NCBI RefSeq assembly: GCF_028401415.2
Contig: NZ_CP171821.2
Coordinates: forward strand, 3,410,001-3,474,000
Length of the DNA stretch: 64,000 bases
Reading direction: 5' to 3'
Source: Glaciecola sp028401415
Lineage (GTDB): Bacteria > Pseudomonadota > Gammaproteobacteria > Enterobacterales > Alteromonadaceae
In this document: one piece after another, positions 53,404 through 63,457 of the stretch
Layout of the letters: each line of letters starts with the position of its first letter
How positions within the stretch are numbered: the stretch's first letter is position 1
Translations under genes and position numbers: made by a program
Notes under the pieces: generated by a model
What the model saw: the letters and a program-made list of their open reading frames with translations, nothing else
Told to the model about the DNA's origin: nothing
The model's database searches: none

Positions 53404-54312
53404 ATGAGTAGCACAAGCGCTGACTCCCAGCGTTCCGGAATACTGTTTGCAATTTCTGCCTATACAATGTGGGGCGTTGCTCCTATTTACTTTAAAGCAC
53501 TAACACACATTCCCGCTCAAGAAATCCTCATGCACCGAGTGGTTTGGTCGGTATTGGTCTTGCTCGTATTAATTATTGGGCTTCGCCATTTTCGCAAAGT
53601 ACGTGATGCGCTTGGTTCTGCTAAAGTCCTTGCTACCCTTTTCTGTGCAGGTTTTTTGCTCGCTGGCAACTGGCTATTATTTATATGGGCAGTCAACCAT
53701 AACTTTATGCTTGAGGCTAGCTTAGGATATTTCATCAATCCTTTGATCAACGTCTTTCTTGGTAGAGTGTTTTTAGGTGAAAAACTCAGACCCGTACAAA
53801 AGCTTGCAGTGCTTATTGCCATGATTGGCGTTGGTTTGTTGGTATTCTCATATGGTCATTTGCCTTGGATTGCACTTACGCTTGCATGCAGCTTTGGTAT
53901 ATATGGACTGTTACGAAAGCAGGTAAATGTTGATTCTATGCCGGGGCTGTTTATAGAAACGGGTATGATGCTGCCGGCTGCCATTATTTATTGGTGGTTT
54001 TTCGCAAGTGTAAGCTCAGACATGACGCTAAACAGTAGTTCGTTAAATATGCTCTTACTGTTTGCAGGGGTGCTTACCACCGCCCCCCTTTTGTGTTTTA
54101 CCGCGGCTGCAAGAAGAATCAAATATTCTACGCTTGGTATGTTTCAATATATTGGTCCAAGCATTATGTTTGTGCTTGCCATCGCGGTTTATGGCGAAAG
54201 CTTGAGTCAACAGAGGCTTATAACCTTCTTTCTAGTGTGGAGTGCGTTAGCGATTTACAGCTATGATTCTCTGCATCAGCGTAATAAGGTACGCAAAGCA
54301 AGCAAACGCTGA
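53404..54312 (+). CDS. rarD: RarD-type EamA-family transporter
   Basis: A 302-residue protein with ten transmembrane helices in two EamA halves. The start S-A-Y-T-M-W-G-V-A-P-I-Y-F-K and H-R-V-V-W-S are typical of RarD. Likely exports small metabolites; in E. coli RarD is linked to chloramphenicol sensitivity but the substrate is unclear. Confidence 0.9.
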   Translation: MSSTSADSQRSGILFAISAYTMWGVAPIYFKALTHIPAQEILMHRVVWSVLVLLVLIIGLRHFRKVRDALGSAKVLATLFCAGFLLAGNWLLFIWAVNHNFMLEASLGYFINPLINVFLGRVFLGEKLRPVQKLAVLIAMIGVGLLVFSYGHLPWIALTLACSFGIYGLLRKQVNVDSMPGLFIETGMMLPAAIIYWWFFASVSSDMTLNSSSLNMLLLFAGVLTTAPLLCFTAAARRIKYSTLGMFQYIGPSIMFVLAIAVYGESLSQQRLITFFLVWSALAIYSYDSLHQRNKVRKASKR

Positions 54313-54313
54313 G

Positions 54314-55126
54314 CTATAGACAAGTTTCTTTGATGCTCTTTGACAAGTTATCTTCCAACCAGTTTGCATACTCTTTCGGTTGAAATTCCTTGATCAAGGC
54401 CTTCAGTTTACCACTTTTATGAAGTTCAATAGCAGCGAGCTGAAGCTTATCAACCATGTCTTTCGAAGTATCTAGGTGCAGGGCAAGGAAGTTGCCAAAG
54501 GTGTCACTATAGGTAAGAGGAAATACGGGTTCGAGCTGCTCGTAGTCCACGATGCCTTCTTGAATTTGATAAGGCAAGGTATTCACTGATGCAACAATAA
54601 GGTCTAAACGGCCTTGTGAAAAAGCGCGTAGATCACCGAATTTTTGATTGTACAAAAATAAGTTTTGGTTAACTGTAAATCCAAGTTGGTTAAAATAGCC
54701 CTCGTACGCTAAGTTCTTTCCTAAACCGACGGAGTAATTGAGTAAATCTTGCTCATCATCTATTTGGATATCAGTTCGATTTCGCAGCTTAAAGAAACAA
54801 GCTTTACCAAATGCGAGGGGACCAACCCAATGGAAAATGTCCTCTCGTTCAGGTAATTTCGATGTTGATACTATACCCACATTCGCTTCGCTTGTTGCTA
54901 ACCTATACGCGCGATTCCAAGGCATTATTTTGAATTCGCACTCAATATTTGCGAGCTTGCATAGATAGCGCGTCGCTTCAATGTTAATTCCAGTGACTTT
55001 TCCATATTCTTCAAAATTATAGGGTGGAAGCGTCTCTGTGACGATGGTGAGCTTTTGGGACGAAAAGGCAAATCCAGACGTGCATATGAACATAAAAAAT
55101 GCACATAACTTAAATTCGCTTTTCAT
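54314..55126 (-). CDS. Orphan periplasmic substrate-binding protein
   Basis: A 270-residue protein with a signal peptide (cleavage near FAFS) and a family 3 solute-binding fold: T-E-T-L-P-P-Y-N-F-E-E early, then G-I-N-I-E-A-T-R-Y-L, and D-L-I-V-A-S-V-N-T-L. It is convergent with rarD (stop codons almost touch) and downstream of an RND operon. No ABC permease nearby. Confidence 0.78.
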   Translation of the reverse strand: MKSEFKLCAFFMFICTSGFAFSSQKLTIVTETLPPYNFEEYGKVTGINIEATRYLCKLANIECEFKIMPWNRAYRLATSEANVGIVSTSKLPEREDIFHWVGPLAFGKACFFKLRNRTDIQIDDEQDLLNYSVGLGKNLAYEGYFNQLGFTVNQNLFLYNQKFGDLRAFSQGRLDLIVASVNTLPYQIQEGIVDYEQLEPVFPLTYSDTFGNFLALHLDTSKDMVDKLQLAAIELHKSGKLKALIKEFQPKEYANWLEDNLSKSIKETCL

Positions 55127-55179
55127 ACGCTACCTATTTGGTTTATCTGACATATTACTTATCGGCAGATACTAATCGT

Positions 55180-58100
55180 TTATGACTGCATTTCCCCTTG
55201 ACTGAGCGGGGCATTTGCCAAAGATTCTTTCTTTTCGTCTTGAGAATGATCTGAGGCTAGCGTCATGTATACGCTTGGCAACACTAATAAGGTGAAGATT
55301 GTGCCTACTAGCATGCCCGCCACCAAAATAATACCAATACTATTTCTTGCCTCAGCGCCTGCGCCTGTTACAAGCACAAGTGGGAAATGACCCAAAACAG
55401 TAGCGCCGGTAGTCATTAATACGGGTCGTAGTCTTGTTTTTGCCGCTTCTTGCACTGCGGCAAGTTTTTCGAGTCCTTGACGCTGCATATGATTGGCAAA
55501 CTCAACAATTAAGATCCCATTTTTGGCAATTAATCCAACGAGTGTGATGAAACCCACCTGAGAATAAATATTGATGGTGGTAAAATCGAGAAAGGAAAAC
55601 ATCATTGCGCCCGAGAGCGCCAGCGGGACTGAACCTAGCAACACGACAAGAGGGTCACGCAAGCTATTAAACTGTATAGCTAAAACCAAGTACACAAAAA
55701 CCAGCGCCACCAATAGCACGCCTTCAAGTGTGTTGCCCTCTACGCGAATTTGTCGAGACTCTCCTGCGTAGTCAACCGTGTATTGCGCCGGCAATATATC
55801 AGCGGCAATATCTTCCAGTATGGAAAGGCCCTGTTCTTTTGTTGTGCCAGGCACAGGCTCCGCAAAAATTCTAAAAGCGTTTTTTTGTTGAAATTTTGCC
55901 AAAACGCGCGGAGCGGTTTCCGTTTCCAGGCGAGCAATTGAACGTACGGGTATCATTTCGCCACTGGGTGTGCGAATTTGTAGATTAAGTATGGCCTCTG
56001 GATTGAGTCGTTCGCTTTCTCTTAGCATGGGGATAACGCGGTAGGCGCGGCCGTCCTGATTGTAGCGATTAACAAAGTTACCCGATAGCAAGGTAGATAA
56101 CTGGCTAGAGACTGACGATAAATCCATGCCTAAGTCAGCAATGTATTGGCGATTAAACACAAATCGGGCTTGTGGTAAGTCAATTTTTAAATCGGTATTG
56201 GCAAATAGAAAGCGTCCTGAACTACTCGCGCTGGCCACGATTTCGTCAGCGTATTGTTTCATCACTGCATAGTCATCAGTGCTTTGTACGACCATTTCTA
56301 CAGAGAAATTGCCTGCGGTTGGCAAGGCCGAATCGAGCACAGGAAAGGCCTTTACTCCGCTTACAGCGCCGAGGCTGCCGAATGCTTGCCAATACATCTC
56401 TTGAACGTTTTGACTGCGTTCGCTCAAAGGCACAAAGTCAACACCAGAAAATCCACCAGTGGGCGTCATGATTTGCCACATGAAGGTAGCACCTTCAAGC
56501 TGCTTCATTGTGCTTACCACGTCATCCATATAGTCCAAAGTGTAGTCTATCGATGCATCAGGCGCAGATTCAACAATGACTGAAATGCCCGATTGATCTT
56601 CAGTAGGCGCCAGCTCTTTAAGAGATAACATATAAAATGGCCCGCTTAGCAGAGATAAAAACACTGCAGAAAACAGAACTTGATATCGATACTCGATGGT
56701 TTTTAATAAGACCTTGCCATATTTTTGCTGCAATACCTCAAAGATACGATTCACTTTGCGTGTGATCTTACCTTCTTTACCGCCTCTAGGGCAGGCATAT
56801 GCGCTCATAATAGGTGACAGCGTGACGGCCACAACACCCGATATCAACACTGCAATAGCTAGAGTGAAAGCAAACTCCTTAAATAGAGCGCCGGTGAGCC
56901 CGGAGAGTAAACCAATAGGTGCATATACCGCCGCCAGCGTTACCGTCATACTGATAATGGGTGACAAAAGTTGTCTGGAGCTGGCCAATGCCGCCTGCAT
57001 GCGTCCCATCCCGGAGCGCATATAACGTGCTACGTTTTCGACCACGACAATAGCGTCGTCAACCACTAAGCCAACGGATAAGACGATTGCTAATATAGTG
57101 AGCAGGTTGAGCGAAAATCCCGCAAGCGAGATCGCTGCAATGGCGCCAAGAATTGAGATAGGTATGGTCACTAGCGGGACTAATGCTGTGCGAAATGAGC
57201 CCATCATCGACAACACAACAATGCCGACCAATACGACTGTTTCAATAAGCGTGATAAAAATTTCTTTGAGTGCATCACGCATATATATCGTGCCGTCATA
57301 TCCATCTGTGATGCTCAAGCCTTTGGGGAGGGTGCTGTTGATTTCATCAATCATCACATACAGCGCATCGCCAATCGCTATTTCGTTGGCACCAGGAAGC
57401 GGCCACACTGAAATGTACAACACAATGTCCTCGTCGAGGCGTGCGGTGACCACACCCTCTTCCTCGCCCAGCTCGATGTCGGCAATATCCGCTAAGCTTA
57501 TTTGTACACCGTCGACTTCTCTCACCACCAAGTTTTCGAATTCTTGCACGTTAGTTAAGTTAGTGTCGGTGAGCAAAGCGATGCGCTGCTGGTCGTTTTC
57601 GCTACTGCCAAATGTACCAATGAGGTTATTAGCTCTTAACGCGGCAGATACGTCAGTCGCGGCGATATCAAATGCAGCCATTTTTTTGGGGTCAAGCCAA
57701 ACGCGCATGGCGGGATTGCGACTTCCCTCCAAACCAATTCGTTGAACACCCGGAATCGACGCCATTGTAGGTGTAACATTTCGGCGTAAGTAATCGCTCA
57801 CTTCCAAGCGCGACATATCAGCAGCTTCTTCGTCATAATTAACGGTTAAATAGAAGATGGCGAAAGGTCTATCGGCACGCACTACTTGGATGGCCGGATC
57901 TTCCGCCCCTTCAGGCAGCTCAAAACGAATTTGATCAATGCGCGCTGAAAGCTCGGCAAGCGCTGAAGAGCTGTCTTCATTAAGACGCAGCCATACTGTC
58001 ACGGTGCTAAGGCCTGGTGTGGTATTGGAATCCACATAATCAACCCCCGGAACTGATGACGCCGCGCGCTCAATTGGTTCGGTAATAAACCCCTGTATGG

Positions 58101-58365
58101 TTTCGGCTGATGCACCGACATACGGGGTGGTAATTTGAATTGAAGCACTGCTGATTTGTGGAAACTGCAACACGGGTATACTCATGAATGCACGCACACC
58201 TAAAAGGACAATTGCAAGCGACAATACGATTGCAATGATGGGGCGTTTCGAAAAGATATCCATTACAGAGGGAGTATTAATCAAGCGAGAACCAGACTCG
58301 CTCTCACTCAGAGACGGTTCAGTCACTGAAGACGTTTTGTGGATAGAGTTGTCGGTATTACTCAT
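55180..58365 (-). CDS. RND efflux pump, inner-membrane transporter (MexW/MmpL-like HAE1 type)
   Basis: A 1061-residue transporter with an N-terminal extension of about 30 polar residues before TM1. Proton-relay Asp pair in G-L-V-V-D-D-A-I and Lys in G-L-I-A-K-N-G. Two large periplasmic loops. Its ATG overlaps the adaptor stop (TAATG). It is clearly different from the pump at 6758, being closer to the MexW/VexD-like subgroup by its motifs. Uses an outer-membrane channel encoded elsewhere. Confidence 0.95.
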   Translation of the reverse strand: MSNTDNSIHKTSSVTEPSLSESESGSRLINTPSVMDIFSKRPIIAIVLSLAIVLLGVRAFMSIPVLQFPQISSASIQITTPYVGASAETIQGFITEPIERAASSVPGVDYVDSNTTPGLSTVTVWLRLNEDSSSALAELSARIDQIRFELPEGAEDPAIQVVRADRPFAIFYLTVNYDEEAADMSRLEVSDYLRRNVTPTMASIPGVQRIGLEGSRNPAMRVWLDPKKMAAFDIAATDVSAALRANNLIGTFGSSENDQQRIALLTDTNLTNVQEFENLVVREVDGVQISLADIADIELGEEEGVVTARLDEDIVLYISVWPLPGANEIAIGDALYVMIDEINSTLPKGLSITDGYDGTIYMRDALKEIFITLIETVVLVGIVVLSMMGSFRTALVPLVTIPISILGAIAAISLAGFSLNLLTILAIVLSVGLVVDDAIVVVENVARYMRSGMGRMQAALASSRQLLSPIISMTVTLAAVYAPIGLLSGLTGALFKEFAFTLAIAVLISGVVAVTLSPIMSAYACPRGGKEGKITRKVNRIFEVLQQKYGKVLLKTIEYRYQVLFSAVFLSLLSGPFYMLSLKELAPTEDQSGISVIVESAPDASIDYTLDYMDDVVSTMKQLEGATFMWQIMTPTGGFSGVDFVPLSERSQNVQEMYWQAFGSLGAVSGVKAFPVLDSALPTAGNFSVEMVVQSTDDYAVMKQYADEIVASASSSGRFLFANTDLKIDLPQARFVFNRQYIADLGMDLSSVSSQLSTLLSGNFVNRYNQDGRAYRVIPMLRESERLNPEAILNLQIRTPSGEMIPVRSIARLETETAPRVLAKFQQKNAFRIFAEPVPGTTKEQGLSILEDIAADILPAQYTVDYAGESRQIRVEGNTLEGVLLVALVFVYLVLAIQFNSLRDPLVVLLGSVPLALSGAMMFSFLDFTTINIYSQVGFITLVGLIAKNGILIVEFANHMQRQGLEKLAAVQEAAKTRLRPVLMTTGATVLGHFPLVLVTGAGAEARNSIGIILVAGMLVGTIFTLLVLPSVYMTLASDHSQDEKKESLANAPLSQGEMQS

Positions 58366-59450
58366 TATTGACGCGCCTGTGCAGTATTGACGAGCAAGCC
58401 TTCAGTGAGTTTTGCTGAGCCTACTGTAGCTACGATGTCGCCGTCTTCGATTCCGCTGGATATCATCGCTGTGTCTCGTTCCCGCGCAACATACCGTACA
58501 GGTTTTCTGAGCGCTCGGTAGTTACCTGCATCGTCTTGCTGGAGCACGAAAACATAGCTGCCAAAGGTATCAAAGCGTAAGGCTTCATTGGGAAGTGCAA
58601 TGACTTGCTGGGGATCAGCTATGGGCATTATCACTGACACTAAGGAGCCAGGTTTAAGTTTGGCTTGCACGTTATCAAGTGCTGCGCGCACCAAAACCGA
58701 CCGTGAAGTACTCGAGATTTGCTGATTTACGGCAATTACTGAGGCGATTTGTGCTTCTTGCAATAGCTCGGGTGACTGAACACTTATCTTACTGCCAATG
58801 TTGATGTCGGCATGCCATTGAGGGATAGAAAAATCAATCCACACTTGTGACAAATCACCCACTAGGTAAGTGATAATTGAATTTGCAGATATGTAAGTGC
58901 CAACTTCCCATTGATGTATGCTGGTCTTGCCGCTGAATGGCGCAAGTATTGTTTTTCGGTCTATTGTTGCCTGTAGTGCTTTTGCTCTGGCTCGATTCAC
59001 CGCCAGCTGCGAATTCGCTCGGTCTAACTGGTCGACAGATGAGGCGCGAACTTCCAATAAATCACTGAAGCGTTTAACGTCAAGCTTGGTTAATTCAATT
59101 TCTGCCTCAATTGCTTCAAGCTCTGCTAGTTCGGGGGCTATGTCAAACTGAATCAATAAATCACCTTGATTCACGTCTGCGCCTGACTCGAACGCCACTT
59201 TACTGATGATACCTTCAAACTCATTACGAAGCTCAACGGAGCGAGTAGCGCGCACCTCACCAATCACTTCGATATTCTTCTGCCAGCTTGAATAGCTTGC
59301 TTCTATCACTTCTACGGTTTCGCTTGGCTCAGGGAAAGACTCACCAAATGCAATGGCCGCTTTAATCTGAGTAAACTTTACAAAGCCAAGCGCCGCTACT
59401 ATTGCGATGAGTGTTATCAAGGTGATTAGCCAGCGTTTAAATTGAAGCAT
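58365..59450 (-). CDS. RND periplasmic adaptor (membrane fusion protein)
   Basis: A 361-residue adaptor with an N-terminal membrane anchor (about 8-25, no lipobox), lipoyl half motifs (G-I-I-S-K-V-A-F-E-S-G-A-D-V-N and A-P-F-S-G-K-T-S), a helical hairpin and beta-barrel domains. Translationally coupled to the pump downstream. Confidence 0.92.
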   Translation of the reverse strand: MLQFKRWLITLITLIAIVAALGFVKFTQIKAAIAFGESFPEPSETVEVIEASYSSWQKNIEVIGEVRATRSVELRNEFEGIISKVAFESGADVNQGDLLIQFDIAPELAELEAIEAEIELTKLDVKRFSDLLEVRASSVDQLDRANSQLAVNRARAKALQATIDRKTILAPFSGKTSIHQWEVGTYISANSIITYLVGDLSQVWIDFSIPQWHADINIGSKISVQSPELLQEAQIASVIAVNQQISSTSRSVLVRAALDNVQAKLKPGSLVSVIMPIADPQQVIALPNEALRFDTFGSYVFVLQQDDAGNYRALRKPVRYVARERDTAMISSGIEDGDIVATVGSAKLTEGLLVNTAQARQ

Positions 59451-59545
59451 TGAATATCCCGGTGTTTAGGAGTCGATGATTGACATTGTTACTGAAGGCA
59501 TAGCTAAAGCGATTACACTCAGCTCTCGCATTACGCATGTTTAAT

Positions 59546-61714
59546 TTATAGCTTTTGTAATTTAGCATAGGCGAGTACTAGCCATTTGCTACCAAAATCA
59601 TCAAAATTAACCTGCACTCGAGCATGGTCGCCAGATCCCTCGTAATTTAAGACAGTCCCCTCTCCGAATTTCTTATGCGCGACTCTCTCGCCAAGCGTAA
59701 ATCCACTGTCAACAAAACTTTCATGAGAAGTCGCAGCACTAAAGCGATTGTGAATAGGCTGACTCACCTGTGAACGTAAGCGAATTTCTTCCATATATTC
59801 ACTTGGAATTTCTTTTACAAAGCGAGAAATAGTGTGGTACTTGTCTTGTCCATAAAGTCTGCGCGTTTCCGCGTAGGTGATAACTAACTGCTGCATGGCC
59901 CGCGTCATGCCAACGTAGGCCAATCGTCGTTCTTCTTCTAAACGCCCTGGCTCATCGTTGCTCATGTTGCTGGGAAACATGCCCTCTTCCACGCCAGCGA
60001 GCACAACAAGTGGAAACTCCAAGCCTTTTGCAGTGTGGATGGTCATCATTTGCACTGCGTCTTGATTGACATCAGCTTGCGCCTCTCCAGCCTCTAATGA
60101 CGCGTGAGCTAAAAACGCGGCGAGCGGCGTCATTTCTTCAGCATCTTCGGGCGGCTCGAACTGCTTACAGGCCGTTACCAATTCCTGTAAGTTTTCGACT
60201 CTAGCCTGGGCCTTTTCACCCTTTTCTGCCTGATACATGGCGTATAGGCCCGAGCCTTTTATGATTTCGTCTGCCATTTTCTCAATTGGCATGCCAGCTA
60301 CTTTTTCGCTCAGATCTTTAATCATGTCGATAAATCCACTCAAAGCATTGGCGGCTCGCCCTGATAAGTGTTTTGCAGACAGCATTGCTAAACTTGCATC
60401 CCACATGGATAAGTTTTGTTCGCGAGCAAAGCCTCTGATGTTCGCCAAGGTTTTTTCGCCCATGCCGCGTGTTGGCGTATTCACGACTCGTTCGAAAGCT
60501 GCATCGTCTATGGCATTATTGACCAAGCGCATATAAGCCAGTGCATCTTTTATTTCTTGGCGTTCGAAGAATCGCAAACCACCGTAGATACGATAGGGTA
60601 GGGCTTCATGCAGCAGCGCCTCTTCAAGCACACGAGACTGTGCATTGTTGCGGTACAATATCGCGCAATCTTTTAACGCTGCACCGTCTTCAAAAAACTG
60701 CTTGATACGCGACACAATAAATCGAGCCTCATCCATCTCGTTGAATCCGGCATATAGGGCAATTTTGTTGCCTTCAGTACCGTCGGTCCACAAGTCTTTA
60801 CCTAATCGGCCCTGATTGTTGGCAATGACTGCGTTAGCCGCTTTGAGGATATTGCTGGTGGAGCGATAATTTTGCTCCAAGCGTATGGTGTGCGCTGATG
60901 GAAAGTCTTTCAGGAAATGCGATATATTCTCTACATTAGCGCCACGCCATCCATAAATAGACTGGTCGTCATCCCCAACAATCATTATGGTGTTTTCAGG
61001 ACTTTTTAAAAGCTTAAGCCAAGCGTATTGAATGTTGTTTGTGTCTTGGAATTCATCAACCAGAATCGCTCTAAAGCGCTGTTGGTAATGGCGCCTTAAA
61101 GATTCCCCATCGCGAAGTATCTCGAAGGCTAATAGTAAAAGCTCCGCAAAGTCCACCAAACCAGAGCGTTTGCAGGTTTGCTCGTAGGCAGCATAAATTT
61201 CCTTCATTTTTTGCTGGGTCGGATCGTTATAAGTCTCAACATGCTCGGCTCGCAAGCCTTCGTCTTTATTGCCGTTAATAAACCACTGTATTTGTTTAGG
61301 CGGCCAGTGCTTTTCATCTAAATTCATCGCTTTTAATAAGCGCTTAATTAAGCGGTATTGATCGTCTGAGTCTAAAATACTGAAGTTTTGCGGCAAGCCT
61401 GCATCTTCATAGTGGAGGCGTAGCAATCGATGTGCTAAACCATGAAATGTGCCAATCCACATCGCATTCATAGGCGCATTCATTAAATGCTCCACCCGCC
61501 CCCGCATTTCTCGCGCGGCTTTGTTGGTAAATGTTACGGCCAGAATGCTGAATGGCGCAAGTGCCTCTACTTCCATCAACCAAGCAATTCGATGCACAAG
61601 TACGCGCGTTTTGCCGCTGCCTGCTCCCGCAAGCACAAGCATATTTCCATTTTCGGCGGCAACCGACTCGCGTTGCTTGTCGTTTAGCTTATCAAGTAGT
61701 CTTGATACATCCAT
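59546..61714 (-). CDS. uvrD: DNA helicase II
   Basis: A 722-residue superfamily 1 helicase of E. coli UvrD length. Walker A G-A-G-S-G-K-T at 30-36, D-E-F-Q-D-T-N (motif II), G-D-D-D-Q-S-I-Y-G-W-R-G-A (motif III), Q-N-Y-R-S-T (motif IV) and V-G-M-T-R-A (motif VI). The C-terminus ends in a Tudor-like segment (V-A-H-K-K-F-G-E-G-T-V) for RNA polymerase contact. Functions in excision and mismatch repair. Confidence 0.97.
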   Translation of the reverse strand: MDVSRLLDKLNDKQRESVAAENGNMLVLAGAGSGKTRVLVHRIAWLMEVEALAPFSILAVTFTNKAAREMRGRVEHLMNAPMNAMWIGTFHGLAHRLLRLHYEDAGLPQNFSILDSDDQYRLIKRLLKAMNLDEKHWPPKQIQWFINGNKDEGLRAEHVETYNDPTQQKMKEIYAAYEQTCKRSGLVDFAELLLLAFEILRDGESLRRHYQQRFRAILVDEFQDTNNIQYAWLKLLKSPENTIMIVGDDDQSIYGWRGANVENISHFLKDFPSAHTIRLEQNYRSTSNILKAANAVIANNQGRLGKDLWTDGTEGNKIALYAGFNEMDEARFIVSRIKQFFEDGAALKDCAILYRNNAQSRVLEEALLHEALPYRIYGGLRFFERQEIKDALAYMRLVNNAIDDAAFERVVNTPTRGMGEKTLANIRGFAREQNLSMWDASLAMLSAKHLSGRAANALSGFIDMIKDLSEKVAGMPIEKMADEIIKGSGLYAMYQAEKGEKAQARVENLQELVTACKQFEPPEDAEEMTPLAAFLAHASLEAGEAQADVNQDAVQMMTIHTAKGLEFPLVVLAGVEEGMFPSNMSNDEPGRLEEERRLAYVGMTRAMQQLVITYAETRRLYGQDKYHTISRFVKEIPSEYMEEIRLRSQVSQPIHNRFSAATSHESFVDSGFTLGERVAHKKFGEGTVLNYEGSGDHARVQVNFDDFGSKWLVLAYAKLQKL

Positions 61715-61882
61715 TCACTGTGTCCTATCAAATACAAATTTGTCTTGAATTGAACCGTTCCTAGGTCTATCGAGTTAACACTATGAGAAACGGCTGTTTA
61801 TTCATGCAATTGTAGCAATTTTTTAATACAATGGCTGGGTTTTTATACAGTTAATATACACAGTAAAAAGGATGCTTAAGCA

Positions 61883-62209
61883 ATGAAGCTATTGTTCACT
61901 CGCAACGAAACGCCAGAGAAAGTGGTGATCGTGTTCAAGCCCTACTCTATGTACGTTCTGTTGGTAGTATTGCTCATGCTCATGGCTGTTAGCTTTATTG
62001 ATGCGCTTGCTTCATATGAGTATCTCGCGAATTATTTAATGCCAGTAGCGGCGCTTGTTGTCGTTGCTCGCATTATTTTTATGCACAAGGTGAACAAAGA
62101 AATCCAGCAAGCCATTCGAGATGAAAGGGTCGAAATAAGCGGGGGCAAGCTAAGCGCGAAAAATCCGCTGACCTTTGTTATAATTAAGCTTAAAGCACAG
62201 GAAACCTAG
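61883..62209 (+). CDS. Small two-helix membrane protein
   Basis: A 108-residue protein with transmembrane helices at about 25-46 and 50-70 and a charged C-terminal tail. AAAAGGA is present upstream. Family not recognised. It lies 7 bases before cysE and is probably cotranscribed. Confidence 0.6.
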   Translation: MKLLFTRNETPEKVVIVFKPYSMYVLLVVLLMLMAVSFIDALASYEYLANYLMPVAALVVVARIIFMHKVNKEIQQAIRDERVEISGGKLSAKNPLTFVIIKLKAQET

Positions 62210-62216
62210 ATCACCA

Positions 62217-63041
62217 ATGACGCGTATTCATACACACACCAGCATTGATAGCAGCCAAGACTTCTGGTTTGCATTAAAAGAAGAGGCAAAGGCAGTTTCT
62301 CAACGAGAGCCATTACTTTCAAGTTACCTGCACGCCTGCGTACTGTCTCACCATAATCTTGAGACCTCGCTCAGCTTTATTTTGTCAAATAAAATCAGTG
62401 ATGATGTGATGCCTGCAATCGCAGTGAGCGAAATGTTTGATGAAGCCTATTTACTTAATCCCTCCATGATAGACGCCGCCATGTTGGATGCGATGGCAAT
62501 CGTGCAGCGAGATCCTGCGGTTTCCACCTACCTTCCGGTACTCATTCACTTCAAAGGATTTCAAGCGCTACAGGTTCATCGCTTAGCCCACTACTTGTGG
62601 CAAAAAGGTCGCAAAGAATTGGCGCTGTTTATGCAAAGTCGAAACTCCGAGGTGTTTTCTGTTGATATCCATCCTGCCGCGGTCATTGGCAAAGGCGTTA
62701 TGTTTGACCATGCTACTGGTATCGTTATTGGTGAAACGGCGGTTGTTGAAGATAACGTGTCTATTTTGCAAGAGGTGACGCTTGGCGGAACGGGCAACGA
62801 ATCGGGCGACCGGCATCCAAAGGTGCGACAAGGCGTGATGATTGGCTCGGGTGCTAAGATTTTGGGTAATATCGAAATTGGTCGTGGTTCAAGAATCGGT
62901 GCGGGTAGTGTAGTGCTCAATGACGTACCCCAGTGCACGACCGTTGTTGGTGTGCCTGCAAAAGTGGTTGGGATTACCGATTGTGATAGACCGTGTGATT
63001 CAATGCAGCAGAATGTTTTGGCCAACTCACCGCCAGGTTAG
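62217..63041 (+). CDS. cysE: Serine O-acetyltransferase
   Basis: A 274-residue enzyme that makes O-acetylserine for cysteine synthesis. An N-terminal helical domain (about 1-145) is followed by left-handed beta-helix hexapeptide repeats (about 150-245) with D-H-A-T-G-I-V-I-G-E-T and G-G-T-G-N-E-S-G-D-R-H-P-K. The C-terminal tail ends without the terminal Ile of E. coli CysE. Normal length. Confidence 0.95.
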   Translation: MTRIHTHTSIDSSQDFWFALKEEAKAVSQREPLLSSYLHACVLSHHNLETSLSFILSNKISDDVMPAIAVSEMFDEAYLLNPSMIDAAMLDAMAIVQRDPAVSTYLPVLIHFKGFQALQVHRLAHYLWQKGRKELALFMQSRNSEVFSVDIHPAAVIGKGVMFDHATGIVIGETAVVEDNVSILQEVTLGGTGNESGDRHPKVRQGVMIGSGAKILGNIEIGRGSRIGAGSVVLNDVPQCTTVVGVPAKVVGITDCDRPCDSMQQNVLANSPPG

Positions 63042-63045
63042 ATAG

Positions 63046-63405
63046 ATGCAAAGTAACGAACTAGTGATGCAAATGAGTGCTGATAAGCGCTATCGATACC
63101 TTGTTGATCAAGCAAAACAAAATGAGACGTTGTGGATATTGACCGACGATGATGGTTGCGTAATGCTAAATGCGGAAGATGAAGACTGTGTACCGGTTTG
63201 GCCGGCAAAAGACTTTGCAAATTACTGGGCAACCGGCGAGTGGGAACATTGCAGAGCCCAAGCAATATCGCTAGAGGATTGGTTGGAGCGCTGGACGCCA
63301 GGCTTAGAGGAAGATGACCTTCTATTGGTTGCTTTTCCCAATCCAAATGAGCAAGGGCTGGTGATTGAGCCTGACATGTTCGACGAGGACTTACGTAGCG
63401 TCTAG
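63046..63405 (+). CDS. DUF2750 protein
   Basis: A 119-residue acidic protein with the family pattern L-W-I-L-T-D-D-D-G-C-V-M and V-P-V-W-P near the middle. Function unknown. It starts 4 bases after cysE and is likely cotranscribed. Confidence 0.82.
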   Translation: MQSNELVMQMSADKRYRYLVDQAKQNETLWILTDDDGCVMLNAEDEDCVPVWPAKDFANYWATGEWEHCRAQAISLEDWLERWTPGLEEDDLLLVAFPNPNEQGLVIEPDMFDEDLRSV

Positions 63406-63457
63406 TACTTGTATAGTTGTGGGTGGTATTCGTTAAGTATTTTTATTGCATGCCTGC

